A stretch of DNA of 64,000 nt from Aquabacterium sp. A7-Y (GCF_026153205.1 NZ_JAPFBW010000012.1:62001-126000); one strand, 5' to 3'; positions 1 through 10,001 are shown, numbered from the stretch's first letter. The notes: generated by a model from the sequence alone, not told the origin. Made by a program: numbers and translations.

Positions 1-1
1 G

Positions 2-3000
2 GCCGCGACGCCGCAGTCCGAACCAGAGCAGACGCCGCTGGAACAACAAGTGGCCGCCGTCTGGCGCGAAGTTCTCGGGCTTTCGGCCGTGCGCCGCGAC
101 GACCACTTCTTCGAACTGGGGGGCAGTTCGCTCGCGGCGGCTCGGTTGGTGGGCTTGCTCAACGAGCGTCTTGGCCTGTCGCTTGCGGTGCTCGACCTCT
201 ACCAGCACAGCGTCCTTGGGGACTTGGTGCGGCACTGCATGGGCACTAGCAGCGATGTGTCCGGGCCGGCGCCGCTGCCGCACACGACCCCGCCGGACGC
301 TGCCGCCCGCCCCGTCGCGGTTGCCATCGTCGGTCTGGCAGGGCGATTTCCGGGCGCCCCTTCCATCGAAGCCTTTTGGCACAACCTGAGCCAAGGTGTG
401 GACAGTCTGCGTCGCTTCGGGCGGGAGGAACTGCTGGCCAAGGGCGTGGCGGCCGCCCAGCTCGATCATCCCGACTGGGTGCCGGTCGGGCAGGTGGTGG
501 ACGATGCCGACAAGTTCGACGCGCTTTTCTTCGGCATCGGCCAGCGCGAGGCGGTGTTGATGGACCCGCAGCACCGCCTGTTCATGGAAGTCGCCTGGTC
601 GGCGCTCGAGCAGGCCGGTTATGCCCGCAGCAACAACCCCTACCGCACGCGCACCGGGGTGTTCGCCGCCTGCGGCATCGACGGTTACCTGGTGCATCAT
701 CTGCAGGGCGGTGGGCTGCACACGCCGCTCGACCCGGGTCGTCTGTTTCTCACCGAGATCGGCAACGAGAAGGACTACATCGCCACCCGGGTGTCCTACC
801 AGCTGGACCTGGGTGGCCCGGCTGTCACGGTCACCTCGGCCTGCAGCAGCGCGCTCGTCGCAGTGGCCCAGGCGGCGCAAGCCATCGTCTCCGGGCAGTG
901 CGACATGGCGGTGGCCGGCGCCGCCTCGCTCACCTTCCCCAATTTCGGCTATTGCTACGAAGAGGGGCTGGTGGGCAGCCAGGACGGGCACGTGCGGCCT
1001 TTCGACAGCCGCGCCAGCGGCACGCTGTTTGGTGATGCCGTGGGAGCCGTGGTCTTGAAGCGACTGGACCTGGCCCGGGCCGACGGCGATCACATCTGGG
1101 CGGTGGTGTCGGGCTTCGGTCTCTCCAACGATGGCCGCATGAAGGCCGGCTACACAGCGCCGAGCGCCGAGGCGCAGAGCCGCTGCATCGTCGATGCGCT
1201 GCGCATGGCTGACGTCCATCCGGCCCAGCTGTCCTATGTGGAGTGCCACGCTACCGCCACGTTGATCGGCGACGCCATTGAGCTCAAGGGCTTGAGCGAT
1301 GCCTTTGCCCAAACGCAGGACGGTCGGCCGTTGCCGAGCGCGAGCTGCGCCATCGGCAGCGTCAAGGGCAACATCGGCCACGCGAACGCGGCAGCCGGCA
1401 TCACCGGCCTGATCAAGACGGTGCTGCAACTGCATCACCGCCAACTCACCCCCACGGTCCATTTCGAGACACTCAACCCCAAGCTGGTGCCCTTCGTGGA
1501 CCACGAGCGCTCGCCCTTCCGGGTGCAGCGGGTGTTGAGCGACTGGACCGTGGCCGACAGCACTGCGCAGCTGCCGCGGCGTGCTGGCGTCTCGAGCTTC
1601 GGTATCGGCGGCACCAACGCCCACCTGATCCTCGTGGAAGCCGAGGCGGAGTGCCCCTCAGCCCCCGACTCGGCCGCGAGCGTGCGTCCGCTGCACTTGC
1701 TGACGGTGTCGGCACGGTCGCGCGGCGCTTTGCAGCGCCACCTGCGCGAGCTGGCCGACGACCTGACCACGGCTTGCGCCGATCAACTCGCCTGCAGCGC
1801 CTATACCCTGCATCTGGCACGCGAGGCGCATCCCCTGCGGGTGGCGCTCAGCGTGCCGGCCACCCCCGGCGCGGCGGCCGCCGCCCTGCACGAGCGTGCC
1901 GCCCGGCTGCCCGCCGAGCTCGCCCGGGCGAAGCACGGAGCCACCGTGGCCTTCTGCTTCTCCGGCCAGGGCTCTCAGCATGTCGGTATGGCCCGGGGCC
2001 TCTACCACTCGCAGGCCGAGGGCGGGCGTTTCAGGCGCCATTTCGACAGGGCGTGCGCGGCGCTGAGCCAGCGCTTGGGCTTCGACGTCGCGGCCTTGGT
2101 CATGGAGGCCGACGAGGTGACCTTGCAGAGGCCCGTCGTGACCCAGTGCGGCCTGTTCGCCATCGAGCATGCGCTGGCCGCTGTCCTGGGGGAGTACGGC
2201 ATCCGCCCGGTGGCGGTGGCGGGCCACAGCATCGGGCAATACGCGGCAGCGGTCGTCGCTGGCGCGCTGACGCTGGACCAGGCAGCGGCGCTGGTGGCGG
2301 CGCGGGCGGCGGCGACCGAGGCTTTGGACGGCTTTGTGGCCCCGAACGGCGAGCAGGTCGCGGGCGGCATGCTCGCCGTTCGGGGCAACGAGTCGGCTGT
2401 CCTCGCCTGGCTGAAAGGCAGGCGCGATGTCTGGCTGGCGGTACGCAATGCGCCGGGCCTGCTGGTGCTCGCCGGACTCGGCCCTGCCTTGCAACAGGCG
2501 CAGCAGGACCTCGTTCGGCTCGGCGCTGAATGCCGGCCGGTACCGGTCTCGCATCCCTTTCACACGCCGCTGCTGCAACCGGTGGCCGATGCGATCGCAG
2601 AGGTACAGGTCGCCGGCCAGCGCCCTGGGCTGCCGATGGCCTGCAATGTGACCGGCGGCTGGCTGGGCGAGGAAGCCGGTGACACCGCCTATTGGGCCCA
2701 CCATGTCCTCGCGCCTGTCCGATGGGCTGACAACGTCGCGACGCTGCTGCGTTGGCAGCCCGACGCGGTCGTCGAGATCGGCCCTGGCAAGGTGCTGTGC
2801 AGCCTGGTGGGCAAGTGCCTGCCGGCCGACGCTCCGGCACCGTACATCATTGCCAGCCTGCCCGACGCCCAGGGTGTGCAGGACGACGTGCGCCACTTCA
2901 GCGACGCGCTCGGCCAACTCTGGTGCGCCGGCGTCGCGCTGGATTGGCGGGCCTATCACCGGGGCGAGGCGGCCTCCCCGGGCCGCGCGCTGAGGCGCCG

Positions 3001-5443
3001 GCCGTTGCCGACCTATCCCTTCGAGCGGGACAGCTACTGGTCGCGTCCGCAAGCCTCGATCTATGTCGATGCGCCGCCGCCAACAGGGCCTACCACGGCC
3101 GTGGCCGTCTCGCCTTGGCTGGTGTGCCTGCGGCCGCGGCCGCAAGCGCAACTCAAGCTCTACTGTTTCCCCTACGCCGGAGGCAGCAGCCGCAGCCTGG
3201 AAGGCTGGTCCCGCCGAGCGCCCGATTGGCTCGAGGTGGTCGCCATCGAATGGCCCGGCCGCAACCAGCGCGCCGAGGAGGCGCTGGCGCAGGACGATGC
3301 GGACGACGCGCGCGCCCGCCAAGCGATCGCTGCTGCCATACGGGCCGATGCTGGCAACTTGCCAGTGGCGTTCTGCGGGTTGAGCTATGGCGGCGCAGCG
3401 GCAACCGAACTGCTCTGCGCCGAGCTGGCCGACTTCGCCCGCAGCGGCCAGGTGAAGGGACTGGCCGTCGTAGGCCGCGCGCCGCTGCTGGAGCCGCCGC
3501 CCCTGAGCACCGATGCCGAAAGTTTTCTGCTGGTGCCGGCCGAGCTGCAGGCCGATGCGCTGTGGCGGGATCTGTTCCGACCTATCCTGAACGCCGACTT
3601 GGCCGCTGATGGCCGCGCCGCCCGGCGCATCGCCGCCCGCTGGCGGTCGGGTGGACGGGAACCGTTGCTGAGCTTGCCGCTGCAGGTGCACGGTGGCGAA
3701 GCCGACCCCGCCTTTGACTGGCTGCACGCAGCCGAGTGGGGGCGCATCTCCTCTGCGCCGCCGGCCGGCCTGCATGCTTATCCCGGCGGCCACGACTTCA
3801 TGATCCGCGCCGAAGCCGACATCCTCGGTCGACTGGTTGACTGGTTGCGCCCACATGGCTCACCCGGCAAGACGGCTGCAGTGCGTCCGGCGCCGACCTA
3901 CGGCCTGCGTTGGCAGCCGCTGCCTGCCCGGCCGCCAGCCGGTCAGACACAGGCGTGGACCGAATGGCGCGCTGGCGAGGAGCTGGCAGCACTCGACTGG
4001 CTACTGGCACACCTGCAGGCCGGGGGCGACCGGGCGGCCCTGCTGTGTCGCCGCGGTGAGGTCCCCGACGCCGCCGGCGTGCGGCAATGTGTGGGCTTCG
4101 TGGCCTTGTGGCAGGCGCTGATGCAGCACAACTGCCAGGGCACGCTTTGCCTGCTGCTGCCAATGGACGCCGCGAGCGGACCGCTGGCGGGTGCGGCCCG
4201 TGTCGCACACGCCGAATACAGCGCGCTCGACGTGCAGCTTGTGTTCGCCGACGATCACCCCGATCTCGGCGTCGCGAGGAGCGACGCCGCCTGGACGGAC
4301 CGTCTGGTGGCCGAGGCCGCTGCGTATCCGGACGAGCCCCAATGGTGCCGCCGGCAGGGTCGGCCCCTGGCAGCACGGCTCAAGCCCCTTGCCGGTGATT
4401 CCTTGCCCGATGGCAGCCTGGGTCGCTCCGGCGGCCACTACCTCGTGACGGGCGGTTCGGGTGGGCTGGGCTCAGTCTTGCTGGACTGGCTGATCGATCG
4501 CCAAGGCGTGGCGCCGCAGCGCATCGTCGTGCTGCAGCGCACGCCGAGCCGGGTCCGCGAGGGCGTGCAAACCCGGGTAGCAGACCTGAGCGATGCCGCC
4601 GCCCTGGCGACTCAGCTGGCCGGCATCGACGCCGTCGAAGGCGTGTTCCACCTGGCGGGGCTGCTGGACGACGGTGTCATCGCTCGCCTCGACGCGACAC
4701 GCATCCACCGTGTGCTGGGTCCCAAGCTGGGACTGGCGCACCTGCTCCCGCACACGGCACGCTGGCAGACCCGCTGGATCGTGGCCTTCTCGTCCACCAG
4801 CTCGCTGCTGGGAGTGGCGGGCCAGACGGGCTATGCCGCGGCCAATGCATGGCTCGATCAGCTCGCCAGCTGGCCGCCCGGTGGTCAACCGCCGGTGATC
4901 AGCGTGCAGTGGGGCAGCTGGGCCGAGGTCGGCATGAGCGCGCGTAGCGACAAAGCGATGCGCCGCGCGATGCAGGACGGCGAGCGCCCGTTGCCGACTG
5001 CCGCCGCACTGGCCGCGCTGGGTTCGCTGCTGGCTGGTCTGCTCGGCGAGGCCTTGCCCGGCCGGCAGTTCGCGGTCTGCGACGTCGACTGGCCACGCTC
5101 GCCCTGGGCTCAGCTGCCGTTGCTGCGCCCGGTGCTCGACAGCGAGCCGGCGCGTCTCCACGAAGCGACGGCCGAGCCGCCGAGCACGAAGGGTGCCGGC
5201 GGCGGCCAGAGTGATGCCGTCCAGTCCTTCCTCAGCGACTACCTGAGCCGCTGGGACGAGGGGCTCGATCTGGCCGCACTGGGCCTGGATTCGCTCGACC
5301 TCGCGCAGCTCCGCAATGGCTTCTTCAAGCGTTTCGGCCGGCACATCCCGCTATCGCTGCTGTCCTCACCCACGCTGACCGTCGGCGAGCTGATGCGGCA
5401 CCTGCGCGAGGCCGCCGGCACCGAGTTGTCCCAAGTCCCCTGA
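2..5443 (+). CDS. burA: Hybrid NRPS-PKS megasynthase, 5'-truncated (BurA-like gonyol synthase)
   Basis: The reading frame is open to the left edge, so the protein is partial: 1813 residues are visible. Domains in order: a carrier domain (LGGSSL, phosphopantetheine Ser43); a ketosynthase (Cys281 in SACSS, His416 in VECHATAT, His460 in NIGH); an acyltransferase (Ser743 in GHSIG, and HPFH, which fits malonyl-CoA); a thioesterase-like alpha/beta hydrolase (Ser1128 in GLSYG, Asp1235, His1264 in GGHDF); a ketoreductase (TGGSGGLG from about 1483, Tyr1611 in GYAAAN); and a carrier domain (Ser1764 in GLDSLD). One malonyl extension followed by ketoreduction of a carrier-bound starter is what turning dimethylsulfoniopropionate (DMSP) into gonyol needs. 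The adenylation domain expected to load DMSP would lie upstream, outside the window. The thioesterase between AT and KR is unusual. The bur identity rests on this architecture plus the six downstream genes. Confidence 0.85.
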   Translation, partial: AATPQSEPEQTPLEQQVAAVWREVLGLSAVRRDDHFFELGGSSLAAARLVGLLNERLGLSLAVLDLYQHSVLGDLVRHCMGTSSDVSGPAPLPHTTPPDAAARPVAVAIVGLAGRFPGAPSIEAFWHNLSQGVDSLRRFGREELLAKGVAAAQLDHPDWVPVGQVVDDADKFDALFFGIGQREAVLMDPQHRLFMEVAWSALEQAGYARSNNPYRTRTGVFAACGIDGYLVHHLQGGGLHTPLDPGRLFLTEIGNEKDYIATRVSYQLDLGGPAVTVTSACSSALVAVAQAAQAIVSGQCDMAVAGAASLTFPNFGYCYEEGLVGSQDGHVRPFDSRASGTLFGDAVGAVVLKRLDLARADGDHIWAVVSGFGLSNDGRMKAGYTAPSAEAQSRCIVDALRMADVHPAQLSYVECHATATLIGDAIELKGLSDAFAQTQDGRPLPSASCAIGSVKGNIGHANAAAGITGLIKTVLQLHHRQLTPTVHFETLNPKLVPFVDHERSPFRVQRVLSDWTVADSTAQLPRRAGVSSFGIGGTNAHLILVEAEAECPSAPDSAASVRPLHLLTVSARSRGALQRHLRELADDLTTACADQLACSAYTLHLAREAHPLRVALSVPATPGAAAAALHERAARLPAELARAKHGATVAFCFSGQGSQHVGMARGLYHSQAEGGRFRRHFDRACAALSQRLGFDVAALVMEADEVTLQRPVVTQCGLFAIEHALAAVLGEYGIRPVAVAGHSIGQYAAAVVAGALTLDQAAALVAARAAATEALDGFVAPNGEQVAGGMLAVRGNESAVLAWLKGRRDVWLAVRNAPGLLVLAGLGPALQQAQQDLVRLGAECRPVPVSHPFHTPLLQPVADAIAEVQVAGQRPGLPMACNVTGGWLGEEAGDTAYWAHHVLAPVRWADNVATLLRWQPDAVVEIGPGKVLCSLVGKCLPADAPAPYIIASLPDAQGVQDDVRHFSDALGQLWCAGVALDWRAYHRGEAASPGRALRRRPLPTYPFERDSYWSRPQASIYVDAPPPTGPTTAVAVSPWLVCLRPRPQAQLKLYCFPYAGGSSRSLEGWSRRAPDWLEVVAIEWPGRNQRAEEALAQDDADDARARQAIAAAIRADAGNLPVAFCGLSYGGAAATELLCAELADFARSGQVKGLAVVGRAPLLEPPPLSTDAESFLLVPAELQADALWRDLFRPILNADLAADGRAARRIAARWRSGGREPLLSLPLQVHGGEADPAFDWLHAAEWGRISSAPPAGLHAYPGGHDFMIRAEADILGRLVDWLRPHGSPGKTAAVRPAPTYGLRWQPLPARPPAGQTQAWTEWRAGEELAALDWLLAHLQAGGDRAALLCRRGEVPDAAGVRQCVGFVALWQALMQHNCQGTLCLLLPMDAASGPLAGAARVAHAEYSALDVQLVFADDHPDLGVARSDAAWTDRLVAEAAAYPDEPQWCRRQGRPLAARLKPLAGDSLPDGSLGRSGGHYLVTGGSGGLGSVLLDWLIDRQGVAPQRIVVLQRTPSRVREGVQTRVADLSDAAALATQLAGIDAVEGVFHLAGLLDDGVIARLDATRIHRVLGPKLGLAHLLPHTARWQTRWIVAFSSTSSLLGVAGQTGYAAANAWLDQLASWPPGGQPPVISVQWGSWAEVGMSARSDKAMRRAMQDGERPLPTAAALAALGSLLAGLLGEALPGRQFAVCDVDWPRSPWAQLPLLRPVLDSEPARLHEATAEPPSTKGAGGGQSDAVQSFLSDYLSRWDEGLDLAALGLDSLDLAQLRNGFFKRFGRHIPLSLLSSPTLTVGELMRHLREAAGTELSQVP

Positions 5444-5527
5444 ACCCCTATCCAACGCTCGGCGTGGCGTTCCGGACCCGGTGCCGGGTACTCCGATCGA
5501 GCGAGCACCCAAACAAAGGGAAACAGC

Positions 5528-6049
5528 ATGAGCACATTGAGCATCGTCGAGTCGACCGCCCCGCCCGAAGGGTTCTACCCCTACGCCGACCTCGATCCCC
5601 GCGAGGGCTATCCCAGCACTAGCGATTTCCAGGTCATCCAAACCCAGGACGGCCGTGGCGCCGGCATCCGGGCCGTCAGGGGGTTCAAGCGCGCGGAGAT
5701 GATGGCCCGCGTCTCGGGGCAACTGCTCAGCTCGCGTCGCCTGCACACGCTGCAGATCAATCCCCAGTCACACCTGTTCGACCCATACTTCTGTGGCCTG
5801 CTGTTGCATTCCTGCGACCCGAACACCCGGCTCGACATGGTGGCCTTCGAGCTGTGGGCCCTGCGGGACATCAGCGCCGGCGAGGTGCTCACGATGGACT
5901 ACGCAACGACAGAGGACGTGCTGATGCGTCAGTTCGCCTGCCGCTGCGGCGCGCCCAGCTGCCGCCGCTGGATCGCCGGCGCGAAGGAGCGTCCCAACGA
6001 AGAAGGTCTCGCCATGCTCAGTCGCTCGCAGGCAGTGGCCGAGCACTGA
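5528..6049 (+). CDS. burB: Small SET-domain methyltransferase (BurB-like)
   Basis: A protein of 173 residues with the SET-domain signatures: a GRGAGI glycine motif near residue 40, HSCDPN (His94, Cys96) and a catalytic-type Tyr125 in MDYATTE. A post-SET zinc motif (CRCGAPSC) follows. It consists of little more than the catalytic domain and has no chromatin-reader module. In the malleicyprol pathway a rare bacterial SET protein methylates methionine to S-methylmethionine, and the neighbours here match that pathway. That substrate is therefore inferred from context; the sequence itself shows only the fold. The start follows an AAGGGAAA ribosome-binding site. It lies 84 bp after the megasynthase and 81 bp before the dioxygenase, in the same direction. 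Confidence 0.8.
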   Translation: MSTLSIVESTAPPEGFYPYADLDPREGYPSTSDFQVIQTQDGRGAGIRAVRGFKRAEMMARVSGQLLSSRRLHTLQINPQSHLFDPYFCGLLLHSCDPNTRLDMVAFELWALRDISAGEVLTMDYATTEDVLMRQFACRCGAPSCRRWIAGAKERPNEEGLAMLSRSQAVAEH

Positions 6050-6130
6050 AGGACCCGGTTCGCGCGGGGTCCCGCAGGGACGGCAAAAGACCTGTCCTTC
6101 GATGACGACGATCGACACAGGAGCGACGAG

Positions 6131-7162
6131 ATGCAAGGTTTTGTCGAACTGAAGGATGTCAGCGACCGGCAGGTGCCGGTGCGCGGACGCCGCTATCTGG
6201 CTGGCTCTGACAGCCAGCACGTGCCGTTGGCCATCTCGATGGCCAACGAGAAGTTGCTCGTGCTGCGCCCGAGTTCGACTCTCGGCATGGCGGAGGATGC
6301 TGCGGCCTGCTGTCGACCGGTCGTCGACGAACGGCTCGATGCCGCCGGGGCGCTTCTCTTTCGAGGCTTGCCGCTGGGCAGCCGGGACGACTTCAACCGC
6401 TTCATGGCTGCGCTCGGGTATACACCGCACAGCTACGCAGGCGGCATTGCGGTTCGCGCGCGCGAGGCCGGTTATGCGCTGTTGGCGAGTCAGGAAGACG
6501 CACGCATCACGATGGCGCCACACAACGAGATGGCTTACTTGCCCGCGGCCCCGCGCAAGGTGTTCTTCTTCTGCGAGCAGGCCGCCGCGCAGGGTGGCGA
6601 GGTGCCGATCAACGACATTCGCGAAACCGTTCGCCACATTCCCGATGCCATCCTGCAGGCGTTCGCCGACCGCGGCATCCGCTACCACCGTCACCTGCCA
6701 CGCGAGTCCACCGCGACCCAAGTCGGCTGGCAGGAAACCTATGGCGTGACCGATGCCGCTGAGCTCGAGACCCGCCTGCAGAGCCAGGGACTGGAGTATC
6801 GCTGGACACCGGAACAAGGCCTCCAGTTCAGCCAGCGCCAACCGGCCTTCCGCCCCGATCCTGGCGGCGGCCCACCGCTGTGGTTCAACCAAGTGACTGA
6901 GCTGCACAGCTCCTACTGGCGCCACCACCCGCTGTTTCCGTCTGACGGCTGCGAAGCCGACTACCCAGCCACGACCACCTACGGCGACGGCGATCCGATC
7001 GACCCGGAACTCATCACCTTCCTGCGCGCAGCCCTATGGAGAACATCCCGGGCGGTGCAAATGGCACCGGGCGATGTCCTGGTGCTCGACAACACCCACA
7101 TCCAGCATGGGCGCTTCGCGTACGAGGGACAGCGCCGTCACCTGGTCAGCATCACCGCATGA
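6131..7162 (+). CDS. burC: TauD/TfdA-like Fe(II)/2-oxoglutarate dioxygenase (BurC-like)
   Basis: A protein of 343 residues with the iron-binding facial triad of the TauD family: His131 and Glu133 in PHNEM, and distal His326 in HIQHGR, followed by arginines (GQRRHL) suited to bind the 2-oxoglutarate carboxylate. The overall layout resembles SyrP-like hydroxylases of natural product clusters. In the bur pathway the oxygenase hydroxylates gonyol to gonydiol, the substrate of the reductoisomerase homologue. I assign that role from gene order. The stop codon nearly abuts the aminotransferase start, and an in-frame ATG overlaps the stop as ATGA, which suggests translational coupling. A hydroxylase acting on the carrier-bound chain is the main alternative. 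Confidence 0.8.
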   Translation: MQGFVELKDVSDRQVPVRGRRYLAGSDSQHVPLAISMANEKLLVLRPSSTLGMAEDAAACCRPVVDERLDAAGALLFRGLPLGSRDDFNRFMAALGYTPHSYAGGIAVRAREAGYALLASQEDARITMAPHNEMAYLPAAPRKVFFFCEQAAAQGGEVPINDIRETVRHIPDAILQAFADRGIRYHRHLPRESTATQVGWQETYGVTDAAELETRLQSQGLEYRWTPEQGLQFSQRQPAFRPDPGGGPPLWFNQVTELHSSYWRHHPLFPSDGCEADYPATTTYGDGDPIDPELITFLRAALWRTSRAVQMAPGDVLVLDNTHIQHGRFAYEGQRRHLVSITA

Positions 7163-7170
7163 GGCAATCG

Positions 7171-8595
7171 ATGACGCCGTACACGGAAGCACACGGACCA
7201 ACCGCCCAGCTTGACATGCAGCATCTGCTGCACCCCTGGGCCGACATGTCCAGGCTGGGGCAGCAGCTGCCCATGGTGATCACCGAAGCGCACGGCGCGC
7301 GTGTGGTGGACAGCACCGGGAAGAGCTATCTCGACGGCATCGGCGGCATGTGGTGCGTCACGGTCGGCTACGGCCGGGCTGAGCTGGCGGAGGCGATGCA
7401 CGCGCAGGCCCTGAAGCTGCCCTTCTACACACCCTTCGGAGCGATGAGCAACGAGCCGGCCAGTGAGCTGGCAGCCCTGCTGGCCGAGCTGGCACCGGGC
7501 GACCTCCAGCGTGTCCACCTGACCACCTGCGGTTCCACGGCCGTCGAGTCGGCACTGCGCTTTGCACACTACTACTTCGGCGCCACCGGCCGCCCGCAAA
7601 AGCGCCACATCCTCTCGCGTGCCGACGCGTACCACGGCAGCACGTATCTCGCCGCCTCAGTGTGCGGCAAGGCCTGGGACCGCACGTGCTTCCAGTATGA
7701 AGCTGGTTTCGTACACCACCTGAGCGCACCCAATCCCTATCGCCGGCCCAAGGGTATGGCGGAAGCCGACTTCTGCGACTGGCTGGTCGAGGAGCTGGAG
7801 CAGCGCATCCTCGCCATCGGGCCCGAGCAGGTGGCCTGCTTCATCGCCGAGCCCATCCTCGCCTCCGGCGGCGTGATCGTGCCGCCGCAGGGCTACCATG
7901 CCCGCACACTGGAGGTCTGCCGGCGCTACGACGTGCTCTACATCTCGGACGAGGTGGTGACGGGCTTCGGCCGGCTCGGACACTTCTTCGCGTCGCAGGC
8001 GCACTTCGGCATCGTGCCCGACATGATCGTCTTGGCCAAGGGCTTGACCTCGGGCTACCAGTCGCTCGGGGCGCTGCTGATCTCTGAGCGCCTGCTGCAA
8101 GCTGTCTCGGGCGAACGGGCACCTTCCAACAGCGTCTTCACCAACGGCTTCACCTACTCCGGCCACCCGGTCGCTTGCGCAGTGGCGCTGGCCAACATCC
8201 GCCTGATGCAGCAGGAACGCATTTGCGAGCACGTGCGCGAGGTCGGGCCCTACTTCATGGCGCGGCTGAACGAGCTGAGGCGCTATCCCCTGGTAGGCGA
8301 TGTGCGTGGCGACCACCTGATGGCCTGCATCGAGTGCTCGAGCGGCTTGGTCGAGGCGCTGCCTAGCGCGCCGGACATCGCCATCGCGCAGCGGGTCGAC
8401 GCCCATTGTCAGGCGCTGGGGCTGCTGGTGCGTCCTTACGAGAGCATGTGCATCCTCTCGCCGCCGCTCACCATCACCCGCGCGGAGATCGACGAGATGT
8501 GCGCCATCCTGGCGCGTGCGTTGGAGCTGACGCAACAGGACATGGCGGCCGAGGTCGGTGAGGCCGACAAGCGCAAGGCAGGTGGCGCATGCTGA
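7171..8595 (+). CDS. burD: Class III PLP-dependent aminotransferase (BurD-like)
   Basis: A protein of 474 residues of the omega-aminotransferase fold. It has the DEVVTGFGR motif and the PLP lysine (Lys290) in LAKGLTSGY. The family moves terminal amino groups to pyruvate or a similar acceptor. In a bur-type route it would deaminate 3-(dimethylsulfonio)propylamine to the aldehyde taken up by the next gene product. I chose the ATG that follows a GAGG ribosome-binding site at six bases; an in-frame ATG at 7159 that overlaps the dioxygenase stop is the alternative. The 3' end overlaps the aldehyde dehydrogenase gene by 7 bp, so the two are probably co-translated. Confidence 0.85.
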   Translation: MTPYTEAHGPTAQLDMQHLLHPWADMSRLGQQLPMVITEAHGARVVDSTGKSYLDGIGGMWCVTVGYGRAELAEAMHAQALKLPFYTPFGAMSNEPASELAALLAELAPGDLQRVHLTTCGSTAVESALRFAHYYFGATGRPQKRHILSRADAYHGSTYLAASVCGKAWDRTCFQYEAGFVHHLSAPNPYRRPKGMAEADFCDWLVEELEQRILAIGPEQVACFIAEPILASGGVIVPPQGYHARTLEVCRRYDVLYISDEVVTGFGRLGHFFASQAHFGIVPDMIVLAKGLTSGYQSLGALLISERLLQAVSGERAPSNSVFTNGFTYSGHPVACAVALANIRLMQQERICEHVREVGPYFMARLNELRRYPLVGDVRGDHLMACIECSSGLVEALPSAPDIAIAQRVDAHCQALGLLVRPYESMCILSPPLTITRAEIDEMCAILARALELTQQDMAAEVGEADKRKAGGAC

Positions 8596-10001
8596 TCGAC
8601 GGGCGGCCAGTTCGTGGCGAAGGCGAGCCCTTGGAGTTGCTGGACCCCGCCACCAGCGTACCGATCGAGACGGTCCGAAGCGCCACCCTCGCCCAGGTGG
8701 ATCGGGCGGTCGCCGCCGCAGCCGCTGCCTTTCCCGGCTGGCGCGCCACTCCAGTCGCCGGTCGCGCGCAGCGCCTGCTGGCGCTGGCGCAGGACGTCGA
8801 GGATCAGGCCGAGACTCTGGCGGCCATCGAGAGCGACAACACAGGCAAGCCCCTGCACCTCGTGCTGCAGGACGAACTGCCGGCCATCGTCGACTGCTTC
8901 CGCTTTTTTGCTGGCGCTGCGCGCACCCTGTGGACGCCGGCCAGCGGTGAATATGTGGCCGGTCACACCAGCCTGGTGCGGCGCGAGCCAGTGGGCGTGG
9001 TGGCACAGATCGCCCCGTGGAACTATCCGTTGATGATGGCCGCCTGGAAGATCGCCCCCGCGCTCGCGGCCGGCAACACGGTCGTTTTTAAACCCTCGGA
9101 GTGGACGCCACTGTCCATCCTGGCGCTTCAGGAGGCCGTCGCTCGCAGCTTGCCTCCGGGCGTGCTGAACATCTTGACCGGACCCGGTCAGACAGTGGGG
9201 CAGGCGCTGGCCGCCCACCCCGGCGTACGCATGGTCTCGCTGACCGGGTCAGTGCGTTCCGGCCAGGCCGTGCAGCGCACCGCCGCCGGCAACCTGAAAC
9301 GCACACACCTCGAACTCGGGGGCAAGGCCCCGGTCCTCGTGTTCGACGATGCCGATGCAGAGGCGGTGGTCGCGGCAGTCCGTTCGGCCGGGTTCTACAA
9401 CGCTGGGCAGGACTGCACCGCCGCCTGCCGCGTGTACGCCCAGCAGGGCATCCACGATCGCCTGGTGGACGCGCTGGCCGAGGCAGTGGCCTCGCTGAAG
9501 GTCGGGCCACCGCGTGATCCGGCCACCGAAATGGGGCCGCTGATCCACCCGTTACACCGTCAGCGCGTCGCCGATTTTGTGCAGCGCGCGGCCGCCCTGC
9601 CGCACGCGCGTGTGCTGACCGGCGGGCAAGCGCTGCCTGGGCCCGGTTGCTATTTCGCGCCGACCCTGATAGCCGGCCTGGCGCATGCCGATGAGATCGT
9701 CCGCGAAGAAGTGTTCGGCCCGGTCGTCACCGTCACGCCCTTCGACACCGAAGCGCAGGCGCTGGCGTGGGCGAACGACTCGGAGTACGGGCTGGCGGCT
9801 TCGGTCTGGACCCGCGACGCCGGCCGTGCGATGAGAGTGGTGACGCAGATCGAGGCCGGCGTCAGCTGGGTCAACGCCCACTTCACCTACACCGCCGAGA
9901 TGCCGCACTGCGGCATGAAGCAGTCCGGCCACGGCAGCGACCTCTCCGCGATCGGCCTGCACGATTACACCCATCCGCGTCACGTCATGTGGAGGCATTG
10001 A
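8589..10001 (+). CDS. burE: NAD(P)-dependent aldehyde dehydrogenase (BurE-like)
   Basis: A protein of 470 residues of the betaine-aldehyde dehydrogenase type. The catalytic Cys276 lies in GQDCTAACR and the general base Glu242 in LELGGKAP. A cationic aldehyde is a typical substrate of this subgroup, which fits oxidation of dimethylsulfoniopropionaldehyde to DMSP, the starter of the megasynthase. The substrate is inferred from the aminotransferase and decarboxylase in the same operon. The gene overlaps the upstream aminotransferase by 7 bp. A 58 bp gap separates it from the reductoisomerase homologue. In the B. pseudomallei-group cluster burF lies at this point; here it does not. Confidence 0.87.
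   Translation: MLIDGRPVRGEGEPLELLDPATSVPIETVRSATLAQVDRAVAAAAAAFPGWRATPVAGRAQRLLALAQDVEDQAETLAAIESDNTGKPLHLVLQDELPAIVDCFRFFAGAARTLWTPASGEYVAGHTSLVRREPVGVVAQIAPWNYPLMMAAWKIAPALAAGNTVVFKPSEWTPLSILALQEAVARSLPPGVLNILTGPGQTVGQALAAHPGVRMVSLTGSVRSGQAVQRTAAGNLKRTHLELGGKAPVLVFDDADAEAVVAAVRSAGFYNAGQDCTAACRVYAQQGIHDRLVDALAEAVASLKVGPPRDPATEMGPLIHPLHRQRVADFVQRAAALPHARVLTGGQALPGPGCYFAPTLIAGLAHADEIVREEVFGPVVTVTPFDTEAQALAWANDSEYGLAASVWTRDAGRAMRVVTQIEAGVSWVNAHFTYTAEMPHCGMKQSGHGSDLSAIGLHDYTHPRHVMWRH

Noticed and set aside
50-52. GTG at 50 as the start of the megasynthase
   Set aside because: The frame is open to base 2 and codes for the front of a carrier domain, so the gene begins outside the window.
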